Of a stretch of 64,000 nucleotides of DNA, positions 1-8,549 are shown piece by piece. The DNA is from Polyangium sp. 6x1. Its GTDB lineage: Bacteria; Myxococcota_A; Polyangia; Polyangiales; Polyangiaceae. How positions within the stretch are numbered: position 1 is the stretch's first letter; each line of letters begins with the position of its first letter. Under the pieces are notes generated by a model. That model was not told the DNA's origin. It saw only the letters and a list, made by a program, of their open reading frames with translations, and did no database searches. A program made the translations under genes and the position numbers. The DNA lies in NCBI RefSeq assembly GCF_029946515.1, contig NZ_JARZHH010000004.1:186001-250000 (forward strand), written 5' to 3'.

Positions 1-2840
1 CGAATTTTTCGGAGCCCGTGGGCGAGCGGCGCGAAGGGACGGTGCTCGTCGTGACGGGGACGTGCCGCGTCCCGGCGATGCCGTTCGACGTGGAGGGCGC
101 GCGCGAGGTGATCACGCGGTACGGCGGGGTGATCCTGGAGCAGGAGCCCTCGCAGGTCGTGGCGCTCTTCGGGCTCGAAGACGCGGACGGTCGCGACACG
201 GAGGCGGCCGTGCGCGCGGCGCTGGTGATCATTCGTGCTCAAAAGGGTCGCGGCGCGTCGGCGGGCGTGCACGTGGGGCGCGTGCTCGTGGACGCGCGTG
301 GCGTGCCGATCGTCGACGCGCGGCTCGGGACGCTGGTCACGCAGGCGCAGGCGCTCGCGCGAGCGGTCGCGGAGCAGGTCGCGGTGTCGCACCCGGCGGC
401 GCGGATCGTGCGCGCGGCGTTCGGCTTCGACGAGCTGCCGGACGGAGGAGGATCGGTGCCGGAAGGCGGTCGCGTGATCACCTCGGCGCGTCCGCCGATC
501 GCGGCGAGCGGCAAGTTCGTCGGGCGACAGGAGGAGCTGCGCCGCATCGGCGAGATCCTCGCGGCTGCGACGCGCAAGCGCGCGCAGGTGATCTCGATCC
601 TGGGCGAGAAGGGCATCGGCAAGACGCGGCTCTGCGCGGAGATCGAGCGGCGGCTCGGGCGCGGCAACTGGTCGGTGGGGTTTTACGCGGCGAGCTGTCC
701 GCCGAGCGGCGCGGAGCTGCCGTGGAGCGGGCTGCAGGCGATGCTGCAGGTGCTCTGCGGCGTGCAGGAGGGCGACGGCGAGCAGGCGATCCTCGCGACC
801 TTGCCGCGGCTCCGCGCGCTCGGCCTGCAAGAGGAGGAGTCGTCGGCGGTGCTGCGTCAGCTCGGCGCGCGGCTCGGCGATCGGCCCTCGCGCCCCGTCG
901 GCGGGATGGGGACGGCGCTGCGCGCGGCGTTCACGCGCATGGTGCACAAGCTCTGCGAGGACCGGATCCACTGCTTCGCGTGGGACGACGCGCAGGCGAT
1001 GGACGCGGCGACGGCGGAGGCGATCGCGAGCGTCGCGAGCCGGAACGAGGGCGCAGCGTCGAACATCCGCGCGGTGTTCATGCTCGCGACGCGCACGGCG
1101 CCGCCGAGCGTGCTCTTGCCGCTCGCGCGTCATCACGTGGTCGCGCTCGGTCCGCTCGGCGGCGAGGAGAGCGAGCGGCTCGTGGCGGAGCGGATCGGCG
1201 TGCGCGCGGCGCCCCGCGAGCTCACCGCGTTCTGCCGCGAGCGTGCCGCGGGGCACCCGCTCTTCATCGAGGAGCTCTTGAAGGAGCTCGTGGACGCGCG
1301 CGCCGTGGAGGTCGAGGACGGCCGCGTTCGCCTGCGGCTCGACGGCGCGAGGGCCGTGCCGCGAGCGCTGCGCGCGCTCATGGAGGCGCGCGTCAGCCGC
1401 CTGCCGCAGCGCGAGCGTGGGGCGCTGAACGCCGCGGCGATCCTCGGCGATCCCGTGCACACGCAGGTGCTCGCGGCGCTGCTCGGCGAGAGTTTCTCCG
1501 TCGTCGATCGAGGGATCGGCGAGCTCGTCGCGCGCGGCTTCTTGCGCGCGGCCGGCCCCGCGGAGGTGAGCTTCCCGTCGCCGATGCACGGCGAGATCGT
1601 CCTCGACACGATCCCGCACGAGGCGCGCCGTGATCTGCACGGCAAGGCGGCCGAGGCGTACCGCGCCGTCTTCGGCGACGAGGTCGCGGAGGCGCACGGC
1701 GAGCACGTGGGCAACCACCTCTACCACGCGGGCGATCGCGACCGCGCCGCCACGTTTTACGCGCGCGCGGCCTCGCGTCGCGTGCGCCTTTACCAGCTCG
1801 AGCCCGGCATCCGCCTCTTGCTCCGCGCGATCGACCTCGCCGACCTCGACCGGCGCCCCGCGACCGAGATCGCGAGCTGGCTGCGTGAGCTCTGCGCCGC
1901 GATCCTGCCCGTGCGCGCGGCGCCTTCGCTGGAGGATCTCTCCGCGCGGGCGCTCCGTCGCATCGACGCCGCAGGCACGCTCGAGCAGCGCGTCGCGGCA
2001 CGCGTCGACGTTGCGCGGGCGCTCGGGGCCGTGAACCGGTTCGATCGGGCGTACGCCGAGATCGACCTCGCGTTCAAGCTCGCCGCGCAGGACGAGGAGC
2101 TCCAGCGTCGCGCGCTCGTCGCCGAGATCGATCTCGGCGCGCGGAGCGGTGACTTCGCCCGCGCGGCGCGCGCCGCCGATCGGCTCGAAGCGATGGGGCC
2201 GGCCGAGGATCCGCGCACGCTGCTCGCCATCGCCCACGTGCGCGCCGCGACCGGCGTCGCTGCGGCGGCGCTGCTCGCGATCGATCGCGCCGAGGCGAAG
2301 AGCCCGGCCGGCGACCTCACGCTCGCGAGCGAGCGCGAGAAGGAGCGCGTGCTCGTGTACGCCTTCATGCGCGATTTTCGCGCCGCGTCGGAGGCCTCGG
2401 CGCGCGCGGTCGAGCTCGCTCGTGCTGCGGGGCTACGCGCCGAGGTCGCGACGTCCTTGCACAACCTCGGCGACACGACGCGGCGCCTCGGCGACTTTCC
2501 GCGCGCCTACGCCACGCTCACGGAGTCGCTGCAGATCGCCGAGGAGGCGGGCTACGAGCGCCTCGCGTCGCTCAACCGTGTCCACCTCGCGTACCTCGAT
2601 GGACAGAGCGGCAAGCCGGGCGCCGAGGTGCGGATCCGCGAGCTCGTGAAGTACGCCGAGGCGCGCGGCTACCACGCCGATGCGCTCGAAGGCCGCTCGC
2701 TCCTGGCCTCGCTCCTCGCCGAGCGTGGCGCGCGGGACGAGGCGAGGCTCGAGCTCGAGCTCGTGCTCCGGATGGCTGACGCCTACGGCAACGGCTTCAT
2801 CGCCGACGACACGCGCGAGGCGCTCGCGAAGCTCGGCTAG
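1..2840 (+). CDS. Cyclase-like/AAA ATPase/TPR signalling protein, 5' end outside the window
   Basis: The reading frame is open to the left edge; a GTG at 18 is available, but the protein probably begins upstream, since related myxobacterial regulators carry a Ser/Thr kinase domain first. Counting from GTG 18, residues 1-140 look like a class III nucleotide cyclase fold without the metal-binding aspartates: the position equivalent to FADxxGFT reads VVTGTCR, so catalysis is unlikely. A STAND/AAA ATPase follows, with Walker A GEKGIGKT at residues 196-203 and a Walker B-like CFAWDDA near 325. The remaining ~450 residues are alanine-rich helices typical of TPR scaffolds, ending in a short linker and TAG. 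It converges on the thioredoxin-NHL gene 18 nt away. Likely a cytoplasmic signal integrator; its partners are unknown. Confidence 0.8.
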   Translation, partial: NFSEPVGERREGTVLVVTGTCRVPAMPFDVEGAREVITRYGGVILEQEPSQVVALFGLEDADGRDTEAAVRAALVIIRAQKGRGASAGVHVGRVLVDARGVPIVDARLGTLVTQAQALARAVAEQVAVSHPAARIVRAAFGFDELPDGGGSVPEGGRVITSARPPIAASGKFVGRQEELRRIGEILAAATRKRAQVISILGEKGIGKTRLCAEIERRLGRGNWSVGFYAASCPPSGAELPWSGLQAMLQVLCGVQEGDGEQAILATLPRLRALGLQEEESSAVLRQLGARLGDRPSRPVGGMGTALRAAFTRMVHKLCEDRIHCFAWDDAQAMDAATAEAIASVASRNEGAASNIRAVFMLATRTAPPSVLLPLARHHVVALGPLGGEESERLVAERIGVRAAPRELTAFCRERAAGHPLFIEELLKELVDARAVEVEDGRVRLRLDGARAVPRALRALMEARVSRLPQRERGALNAAAILGDPVHTQVLAALLGESFSVVDRGIGELVARGFLRAAGPAEVSFPSPMHGEIVLDTIPHEARRDLHGKAAEAYRAVFGDEVAEAHGEHVGNHLYHAGDRDRAATFYARAASRRVRLYQLEPGIRLLLRAIDLADLDRRPATEIASWLRELCAAILPVRAAPSLEDLSARALRRIDAAGTLEQRVAARVDVARALGAVNRFDRAYAEIDLAFKLAAQDEELQRRALVAEIDLGARSGDFARAARAADRLEAMGPAEDPRTLLAIAHVRAATGVAAAALLAIDRAEAKSPAGDLTLASEREKERVLVYAFMRDFRAASEASARAVELARAAGLRAEVATSLHNLGDTTRRLGDFPRAYATLTESLQIAEEAGYERLASLNRVHLAYLDGQSGKPGAEVRIRELVKYAEARGYHADALEGRSLLASLLAERGARDEARLELELVLRMADAYGNGFIADDTREALAKLG

Positions 2841-2858
2841 CTCGATCGCCTCGCCCGT

Positions 2859-4472
2859 TCACGGCCCCTTCGGAGGCGTGAGGCCGGTGAACGCGACGGG
2901 CGCGGCCTCGCCGCTGCCGGTGATCGCGCGCCGCACGACGCGGCTCTTGTTCGTATCGGCGATGACGAGGTCTTTGCCCGAGATCGTGATCCCGGCCGGC
3001 TCGGCGAGGCCCGCGAGGACCGTGCGTGTCGTGCCCTTCGCCGGGTCCACGCGCTTGACCTTGCCGTTGTACGAGTCGGCGACCCAGAGCGCGCCTTGCC
3101 CGTACGTCATGCCGATCGGGTGCTGCAGCCGCGCCTTCGCGGCCTCGCCGTCGACGTCGCCGAACACGAAGAGATCGACGCCGATCACGGTGCGCACCGT
3201 GGCCGTCGCGAACTCGATCGCGCGGACGCTCGACGTCTCGCTGTCGAGCACGAAGAGGCTCTTCTCGTCGGTGGCGAGCGCGCTCGGCTGGGCGAACGCG
3301 GCGTCCTGGGCCGGCCCGTCCTCGCGCGCCTCGCGCCCGCTGCCCGCGTAGAGGCGCACCGTGCCCATCTTCGGATCGAACACCGCGATCTGATGCGAGC
3401 CGGCGAGCGCGACGTAAATCGATCCTTTGTGGTGCAACAGATCCCAGGGCGAGCGCAGCGGGGCCGTTCGAGCGGTGTGCTCCTCCCTTCCGAGCGGCTC
3501 CGTCCCGATCTCGCCGGTGCCCGCGACCGTGATGACCTCCCGCGTCTTCCGGTCGATCTTGCGGATCAGGTGGTTGCCCGTGTCGGCGACGTAGAGATCG
3601 GAGCCGACCTCCGTGAGCCCCTGCGGCCGCTGGAACGTCGCGCTCTCCGCGGCCCCGTCCTTCGCGCCCGCCTCGCCCGTGCCGAACACGGCCTCCACCG
3701 CGCCTGCGGCGTTCGTCAGCACGACGCGGTGGTGCCCCGTGTCGGCGATGGCGAGGCCGCCGCTCTGCAGCGCGAGCACCTTGCCTGGATATCGCAAGAC
3801 GCCCGCGGGCCCGCGATCGGGGCGCAGCCCTTCGATCGGCGCCTTCGCGAGCACGTTCGCGGCCCGCCCTTCGGCGAGCGCCTCCGCGACCGCGTCGCTG
3901 AGCTCGGCCGGATCCGGCTCGCCAGATCCGACCCACGCGAGCCTGCCTTCCGCGTCGATCAACGCGACCGTGGGCCACGCGCGCACGCCCCACGCGTCCC
4001 AGATCGTCATGTTCGCGTCGACGGCGACGGGGTGGACGATCTCGAGATCACGCAGCGTATCGCGCAGGCGCGCCGCGTTTTTCTCCTCGTCGAACTTGGG
4101 CGAGTGCACGCCCACGACGAGCACCCGATCCTTCGCGAATCGACGCTCGATCGCGGCCAGCGTGGGCAGCGTCTGCAGGCAGTTGATGCAGCAGCTCGTC
4201 CAGAAATCGACCACCACCACGTGACCACGCAGCGCGTCGCGGCGTAGCGGCCGATCCACGTTGAGCCACGCCGTCGCGCCGTTCCATTCGGGGATCGAAG
4301 GCCTGTCGCCCGGCGGCAAGAGCAACCTCTTCCTGGGCGTGCTCGCCTCCTTCGGAGCCGCGTCGAGCACGGGCAGCTCGATCTTCGCAGCGGGCTTTGC
4401 AGCGGGCGTGGGGGCAGGGGAGGCGCACGCGCTCGTGGCGACGAGCAGCGCAAGGGGCGGGATCCAGCGCAT
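2859..4472 (-). CDS. Thioredoxin-fold / NHL-repeat lipoprotein (NHLRC2-like)
   Basis: A 537-residue protein with a lipoprotein signal (hydrophobic stretch, then SAC with Cys16), followed by a Pro/Ala-rich linker. Residues ~80-190 are a TlpA-like thioredoxin domain with active-site CCINC, the same doubled-cysteine arrangement seen in the NHLRC2 family, and a cis-Pro region around AWPTVALID. Residues ~220-530 form NHL beta-propeller blades with repeated patterns such as LAIADTGHHRVV, LYVADTGNHLIRKID and LWVADSYNGKVKRVD. The fusion suggests a periplasmic thiol-disulfide or sensing role. It lies downstream of dnaA on the same strand, with a 53-nt gap, so read-through is possible. Family assignment is strong; the substrate is unknown. 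Confidence 0.88.
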   Translation of the reverse strand: MRWIPPLALLVATSACASPAPTPAAKPAAKIELPVLDAAPKEASTPRKRLLLPPGDRPSIPEWNGATAWLNVDRPLRRDALRGHVVVVDFWTSCCINCLQTLPTLAAIERRFAKDRVLVVGVHSPKFDEEKNAARLRDTLRDLEIVHPVAVDANMTIWDAWGVRAWPTVALIDAEGRLAWVGSGEPDPAELSDAVAEALAEGRAANVLAKAPIEGLRPDRGPAGVLRYPGKVLALQSGGLAIADTGHHRVVLTNAAGAVEAVFGTGEAGAKDGAAESATFQRPQGLTEVGSDLYVADTGNHLIRKIDRKTREVITVAGTGEIGTEPLGREEHTARTAPLRSPWDLLHHKGSIYVALAGSHQIAVFDPKMGTVRLYAGSGREAREDGPAQDAAFAQPSALATDEKSLFVLDSETSSVRAIEFATATVRTVIGVDLFVFGDVDGEAAKARLQHPIGMTYGQGALWVADSYNGKVKRVDPAKGTTRTVLAGLAEPAGITISGKDLVIADTNKSRVVRRAITGSGEAAPVAFTGLTPPKGP

Positions 4473-4525
4473 GGCCCCAGTCTACGCGCGGGGGGCCTTC
4501 GGGGATGCCGCGTCGCGCCGGGCGC

Positions 4526-5989
4526 TCAGGAATCGCCGGCGAGCTTGCGCTCCAGGGCTTCGAGGTGGGCGCGGACCTGCGGGTCGGTGTCGCGCTGGGC
4601 CTCGATCTTCCGGACGGCGCTCATGACGGTCGTATGGTCGCGGTTGCCGAAGGCGCGGCCGATCTCGGGGAACGAGACCTTGAGCCGCTGCTTGCACAGG
4701 TACATCGCCACGTGCCGCGCGAAGGCGATGCTCTTGTGGCGATCTTTGGAGGTCAAATCGATAGAGCGGAGGTGGAAATGGTGGCAAACCGCGCGCTGGA
4801 TGTCCTCCACGCTCATGATCGACGCGCGGGGTGTCGCGGCCGTGATCTCGGCGCGGGCGAAGGCGAGATCCACCGGGCGGCCGGTGAGCGAGGACTTGGC
4901 GGCGAGGCGGATCAGCGTGCCTTCGAGCTCGCGGACGTTCGAGCGGATCACCTGCGCGAGGTAGAGCGCGACGTCGTCGGGCAGGACGATGCCCTCGAGC
5001 GCGGCCTTGTTGCGGACGATCGCGACGCGCGTCTCGAGCTCGGGCGCCTGGATGTCGGCGACGAGGCCCCACGAGAAGCGCGAGACGAGCCGCTCCTCCA
5101 TGCGCTCGAGGTTCTGCGGGTACTTGTCGCTCGTCACCACGATCTGCCGATCGAGGCCGTGGAGCGCGTTGAACGTGTGAAAAAACTCTTCCTGCGTCTG
5201 CTCGCGGCCGGCGAGGAACTGGATGTCGTCGACGAGCAAGAGGTCGCAGTGGACGCGGTACTTCGCGCGGAAGTCGTCCATGCGGTGGTGCTGGATCGCC
5301 GTGATGAAGTCGTTCGTGAAGCGCTCGGCGGAGACGTAGATGATGCGGGCGCCGGGGCGCTCGTCGAGGACGCGGTGCGCGATCGCGTGGACGAGGTGGG
5401 TCTTGCCGAGGCCGGTGCCGCCGCAGATGAAGAGCGGGTTGTATCGCCTGCCGCCGCCGCCCGCGGCCGCGATCGCAGCGGCGTGGGCGAGCTGGTTCGA
5501 GGGGCCGACGACGAACGTCGCGAAGGTGTGCTTCGGGTTCAGATCATCGGGCAGCGCAGGCCTGCGCTGCGGGGCGGGCGCGGGCGCGGGCGCCGGGGCG
5601 CGAGGCTCGGCAGCGACGGGCGCGCTCGGGGACGACGCGGGCGCGCCCGGCGGATTCGTCGAGGGGCGCACGACGAGGGAGCGAGGGCGCACGGGCGGCA
5701 TTTGAGGGACGTTCGCGATGGGAGCCTCGAGGTGCTGGTCGATGGTCCAGGCGACCTGGACGCTCCAGCCGGTGAGCTCACGGATCTTGTCGGTGATCGT
5801 GGGCAAAAAGTTCGTCTTGACCCACTCGAGGACGAACTCGTTCTGCACGCGGAGCGAGAGGACCCCGTCCGTGAGGTCGTCGAACTGCACGCCGCCGAAC
5901 CACTGATCGAACGTCGCAGGGGAAAGCCCGCGCGTATGCTCGATCGCCCGTTCGAAAATCGCTCGCGATTCGTCTCTCGAAGTGGTCAT
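4526..5989 (-). CDS. dnaA: Chromosomal replication initiator protein DnaA
   Basis: Binds DnaA boxes at the origin, melts it in the ATP form and loads helicase. I chose ATG 5989 (protein MTTSRDESRAIF..., 487 aa) because it matches the normal DnaA N-terminus and has GGCAGGA just upstream; the frame stays open to 6145, but those extra 52 residues look unlike DnaA. Domain I is residues ~1-85, followed by a low-complexity Ala/Pro linker (~120-145, a GC-rich hexamer-like repeat in the DNA). The AAA+ domain III has Walker A GGTGLGKTH (~190) and Walker B LLLVDDIQF (~255). Domain IV ends with the DnaA signature FGNRDHTTVMSAVRKI. dnaN, the usual neighbour, is not downstream. The gene-free region upstream may be oriC. 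Confidence 0.97.
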   Translation of the reverse strand: MTTSRDESRAIFERAIEHTRGLSPATFDQWFGGVQFDDLTDGVLSLRVQNEFVLEWVKTNFLPTITDKIRELTGWSVQVAWTIDQHLEAPIANVPQMPPVRPRSLVVRPSTNPPGAPASSPSAPVAAEPRAPAPAPAPAPQRRPALPDDLNPKHTFATFVVGPSNQLAHAAAIAAAGGGGRRYNPLFICGGTGLGKTHLVHAIAHRVLDERPGARIIYVSAERFTNDFITAIQHHRMDDFRAKYRVHCDLLLVDDIQFLAGREQTQEEFFHTFNALHGLDRQIVVTSDKYPQNLERMEERLVSRFSWGLVADIQAPELETRVAIVRNKAALEGIVLPDDVALYLAQVIRSNVRELEGTLIRLAAKSSLTGRPVDLAFARAEITAATPRASIMSVEDIQRAVCHHFHLRSIDLTSKDRHKSIAFARHVAMYLCKQRLKVSFPEIGRAFGNRDHTTVMSAVRKIEAQRDTDPQVRAHLEALERKLAGDS

Positions 5990-6023
5990 TCCTGCCCAGA
6001 AATCGCTGCGAATACAATGCCGC

Positions 6024-6046
6024 GGCGATCCTTCTGCAGGATCGCC
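6024..6046. promoter_or_regulatory. 8-bp dyad in the dnaA leader
   Basis: GGCGATCC (6024-6031) and GGATCGCC (6039-6046) are perfect inverted repeats separated by 7 nt, about 35 nt upstream of the dnaA ATG and next to a DnaA-box-like site. It may be an operator or a leader hairpin for dnaA. Function is inferred only from position. Confidence 0.4.
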
Positions 6047-6052
6047 CCCAGG

Positions 6053-6061
6053 TTTTCCACA
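6053..6061 (+). promoter_or_regulatory. DnaA-box-like site TTTTCCACA
   Basis: Matches TTATCCACA at 8 of 9 positions. It sits 64 nt upstream of the dnaA start, where DnaA autoregulation or origin binding is common. Confidence 0.5.
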
Positions 6062-6148
6062 ACCCGCATCAGCGATGCGTCTCGCTATCGTGCGGAATCG
6101 ATACGGGAAGTTCGTGTCCCGTGATGAAATCCCCGCGTCGTCCACAAG

Positions 6149-6157
6149 ATATCCACA
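6149..6157 (+). promoter_or_regulatory. DnaA-box-like site ATATCCACA
   Basis: Matches TTATCCACA at 8 of 9 positions. A second, weaker site TCGTCCACA (6138-6146) lies 11 nt upstream in the same orientation, giving a tandem pair about one helical turn apart. Confidence 0.5.
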
Positions 6158-6565
6158 GGATGCCGAGGGGAACGCATGCTGTGGGCACGAAGAGCACGAT
6201 CAGGGGCCGGCGGCCCAGCGACACCTCGGGGCTCGCCCGGCTTGGGGATGGGGGTCGTCCCTCGTGGGTGACCCGCCCATTTCCAGGGGGGCTGTTCGAG
6301 CTTCGCGCAATGGTTCATCACGGAACGCGAAAACGACAATACAGGATCAAGCCTCCCCTGCGTAAGCCCTTGGGAGGTTTCCTTCACGATCGTCAGGAAA
6401 AATCCGATGCCCGACGGGCCCCGCCAAGGGGGCCGCGACGACGACGAACCGGAGGTAGCACCGGCGACGGGCGGGCGTCCATCCCCAACGCAAACAAAGG
6501 CCGCAAGCCGCTGATTTTACCGCAGTTTTTCCGTGTTTGGCGATCCGACGCGTAGCGCCGTTCGC

Positions 6566-6646
6566 GCTCTCTCGGGCGTCACGTTGCGGCGAGGGCCGAA
6601 ACCACCGCGTCCGGACGAAGCGCGTCACCCGGACGCCCGAGAGAGC
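6566..6646. repeat. 15-bp perfect inverted repeat in the dnaA upstream region
   Basis: GCTCTCTCGGGCGTC (6566-6580) and its exact complement GACGCCCGAGAGAGC (6632-6646) flank 51 nt. No gene overlaps it. It could form a long-loop hairpin or bind a dimeric protein at the putative origin or at the promoter of the downstream beta-barrel gene. There is no T-run, so it is not a typical intrinsic terminator. Confidence 0.6.
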
Positions 6647-6796
6647 CGGGCATTGGCAGACGCGTCCGTCCGTCAAGAGGGAAGATTGTCCATGATTTCC
6701 GATGTTTGCCCGCGACGGCCGTGACCGGTTCCGACGCCTCTCGGCGCGTGGCCCGAGAAGTTGCCCTGGACCTCGACATGTGGCTAAGGCCCCCCC

Positions 6797-7852
6797 ATGC
6801 GTCCGGTAACGAGAAGTGGCACCGCCGCGGTCCTGTCCGCGCTCGTGGTCGGATCGTGGGCTTCGAGCGCGTCTGCGCAGGAAACCGCCCTCGCCCCGCA
6901 GCTCGCCTACTCCTACGGGGAGAACGAGACGGCGCGGAGCCTCGCCATGGCCGGCGCGACGCGCGCGGTCGGCAACGGCACGACCGCGATCTTCTCGAAC
7001 CCGGCGAACATGGCGCTCACGCGCCTCTATCACATCGAGGCGATCGGGCAGTTCACGCCCGAGGTGACACGCGCCATCGGCGGCGGTGCCATCGTCGACT
7101 CGATCACGTCGTCGTCCCGCATCGCCGGCGGCCTCGCGCTCCACGGCGGCATCATCGATCCCGATGGCCTCGATCGCGGCTTCATCGACGCGCGCGCGGC
7201 CGCCGCCTACCCCGTCGGTGAACGCGTCTTCCTCGGGATCGGCGGTCGCTACCTGCGCATGATCCAGGACGGCTTCGGCCCGCTCGATGACGCCACGGCG
7301 TCGCGTTACAGCGCCGTGTCAGGAGGCCTCGTCGACGCGGCAGGCAAGCGCATGCCGTCGGTCGACACGCTGACCTTCGACGCGGGGGCCACGATCAAGA
7401 TCACCCAGACGGTGCACCTCGGCATCGCGGGGCAGAACCTCACGCACCCGGGTCACGGCCTCCTCCCCACCACGATCGGCGCCGCGCTCGGCTACGGTTC
7501 GAAGGACATCACGATCGAGGTCGACGGCGTCGCCGATCTCGACTCGTGGAACAAGGCGACGGCGCGCCTCATGGCAGGCGGCGAGTACCTCGCGGCCGAC
7601 CATTACCCGATCCGCCTCGGCTACCGCTTCGATCAAGGCGCGGGCGTCCATCAGATCTCCGGCGGCTTCGGCTACATCGGTCAGGAGATCGCCGCCGAGG
7701 TCTCCGTCCGCCGGACGCTCTCGACCACGATCAACAGCACGATGATCGGCATCGGGCTGACGTATCACCTCGAGTCGAGCGGCCTCACGCGCACGCGGGT
7801 GAGCGGCGAAGGGGCGAGCAGCGAAGCGGCGGGCGGCGAAGGGGAGAAGTGA
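6797..7852 (+). CDS. Outer-membrane beta-barrel protein (PorV/TraF-like fold)
   Basis: A 351-residue secreted protein. The N-terminus has basic residues, a hydrophobic core and an ASA cleavage site before Gln28, consistent with a Sec signal peptide. After it comes the motif RSLAMAGATRAVGNGTTAIFSNPANMA, recorded here at residues ~46-72, which resembles the N-terminal plug region of PorV/FadL/TraF-type barrels. The rest alternates Gly-rich turns and amphipathic strands, ending in a strand with aromatic TYHL. The last ~25 residues are an Ala/Gly/Glu-rich tail. Start ATG 6797. Substrate and partners are not identifiable; the downstream miaE gene is unrelated in function. Confidence 0.75.
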   Translation: MRPVTRSGTAAVLSALVVGSWASSASAQETALAPQLAYSYGENETARSLAMAGATRAVGNGTTAIFSNPANMALTRLYHIEAIGQFTPEVTRAIGGGAIVDSITSSSRIAGGLALHGGIIDPDGLDRGFIDARAAAAYPVGERVFLGIGGRYLRMIQDGFGPLDDATASRYSAVSGGLVDAAGKRMPSVDTLTFDAGATIKITQTVHLGIAGQNLTHPGHGLLPTTIGAALGYGSKDITIEVDGVADLDSWNKATARLMAGGEYLAADHYPIRLGYRFDQGAGVHQISGGFGYIGQEIAAEVSVRRTLSTTINSTMIGIGLTYHLESSGLTRTRVSGEGASSEAAGGEGEK

Positions 7853-7942
7853 CCCGAAGCGCCCCGTCGCGCGGGCGCATCTCGGACGGAAGGCCCCCGC
7901 CGCGTCTTGCGCCCGGAGACGTCGTGCCGTAGTTCGGGCCTC

Positions 7943-8545
7943 GTGCTCTGCCTGACCCGACCGACCGATCCCGGCTGGGCGACCCTGGCCCTCGCGGACC
8001 TCGCCACCCTGCTCAGGGATCACGCGCATTGCGAGATGAAGGCGGCGTCGAACGCGCTCTCGCTCGCGGCGCGCTGGCCCGAGCGGACGGAGGTGGCGCG
8101 CGCGCTCGTCGAGCTCGCCGAAGAGGAGCTGCGTCATTTCCGGGGCGTGCTCGACGAGCTCTCCCGGCGAGGCCTCACGCTCGGCAAGCCCGAGGTCGAC
8201 GTCTACGCGGCCGAGCTGCGCAAGGCGATCGGCGTCGGTCGCAAGGGCGCGCCGGAGGATCCGCTCGTCGATCGGCTGCTCGTCGGCGCCGTGATCGAGG
8301 CGCGCTCGTGCGAGCGGTTTCGCCTCCTCTGCGACGCCTTGCGGTCACGCGGCGACGAGCCCGAGCTGCTCGCGTTTTACGAGGAGCTCTTCGCTTGCGA
8401 GGCGCGGCACTACCGCACGTTCGTCGACCTCGCGACGAGCGTGAAGGCGGATCCCGCCGCCGTGCGCGTGCGCCTCGAAGAGATCGCGCGGGCCGAGGGG
8501 AGGCTCGTCGAGGTGCTCGGCAAAGAGCCCACCGTGCACGGGTGA
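7943..8545 (+). CDS. miaE: tRNA 2-methylthio-N6-isopentenyladenosine-37 hydroxylase MiaE
   Basis: A non-haem diiron monooxygenase that hydroxylates ms2i6A37 of tRNA, giving ms2io6A. From GTG 7943 the protein is 200 aa and starts MLCLTRPTDP, the usual MiaE beginning; an upstream ATG at 7907 would add 12 residues with no family resemblance. All six ferritin-like diiron ligands are visible: Glu31 in HCEMK, Glu62 and His65 in ELRH, Glu119 in IEAR, Glu153 and His156 in EARH. The protein is soluble. It is followed 4 nt later by an unknown gene on the same strand, probably co-transcribed. Confident on family; start is moderately certain. Confidence 0.9.
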   Translation: MLCLTRPTDPGWATLALADLATLLRDHAHCEMKAASNALSLAARWPERTEVARALVELAEEELRHFRGVLDELSRRGLTLGKPEVDVYAAELRKAIGVGRKGAPEDPLVDRLLVGAVIEARSCERFRLLCDALRSRGDEPELLAFYEELFACEARHYRTFVDLATSVKADPAAVRVRLEEIARAEGRLVEVLGKEPTVHG

Positions 8546-8549
8546 CACC

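Larger units (their letters stand above)
5990..6796. other. Gene-free dnaA upstream region, candidate oriC
   Basis: No convincing protein gene lies in these ~800 nt between divergent dnaA and the beta-barrel gene. Visible features are DnaA-box-like sites TTTTCCACA (6053-6061) and ATATCCACA (6149-6157), each one mismatch from TTATCCACA; a weaker TCGTCCACA (6138-6146); an 8-bp dyad next to dnaA; a CCTCCC/GGGAGG hairpin (6352-6377); and a 15-bp inverted repeat further out. There are also short AT-richer stretches near 6330-6345 and 6515-6540. Location beside dnaA plus the boxes supports an origin, but only two good boxes are visible, so this could simply be the dnaA autoregulatory region. Confidence 0.5.

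Noticed and set aside
6347-7144. Minus-strand frame across the dnaA upstream region
   Set aside because: Overlaps the secure beta-barrel gene and has shadow-like composition.
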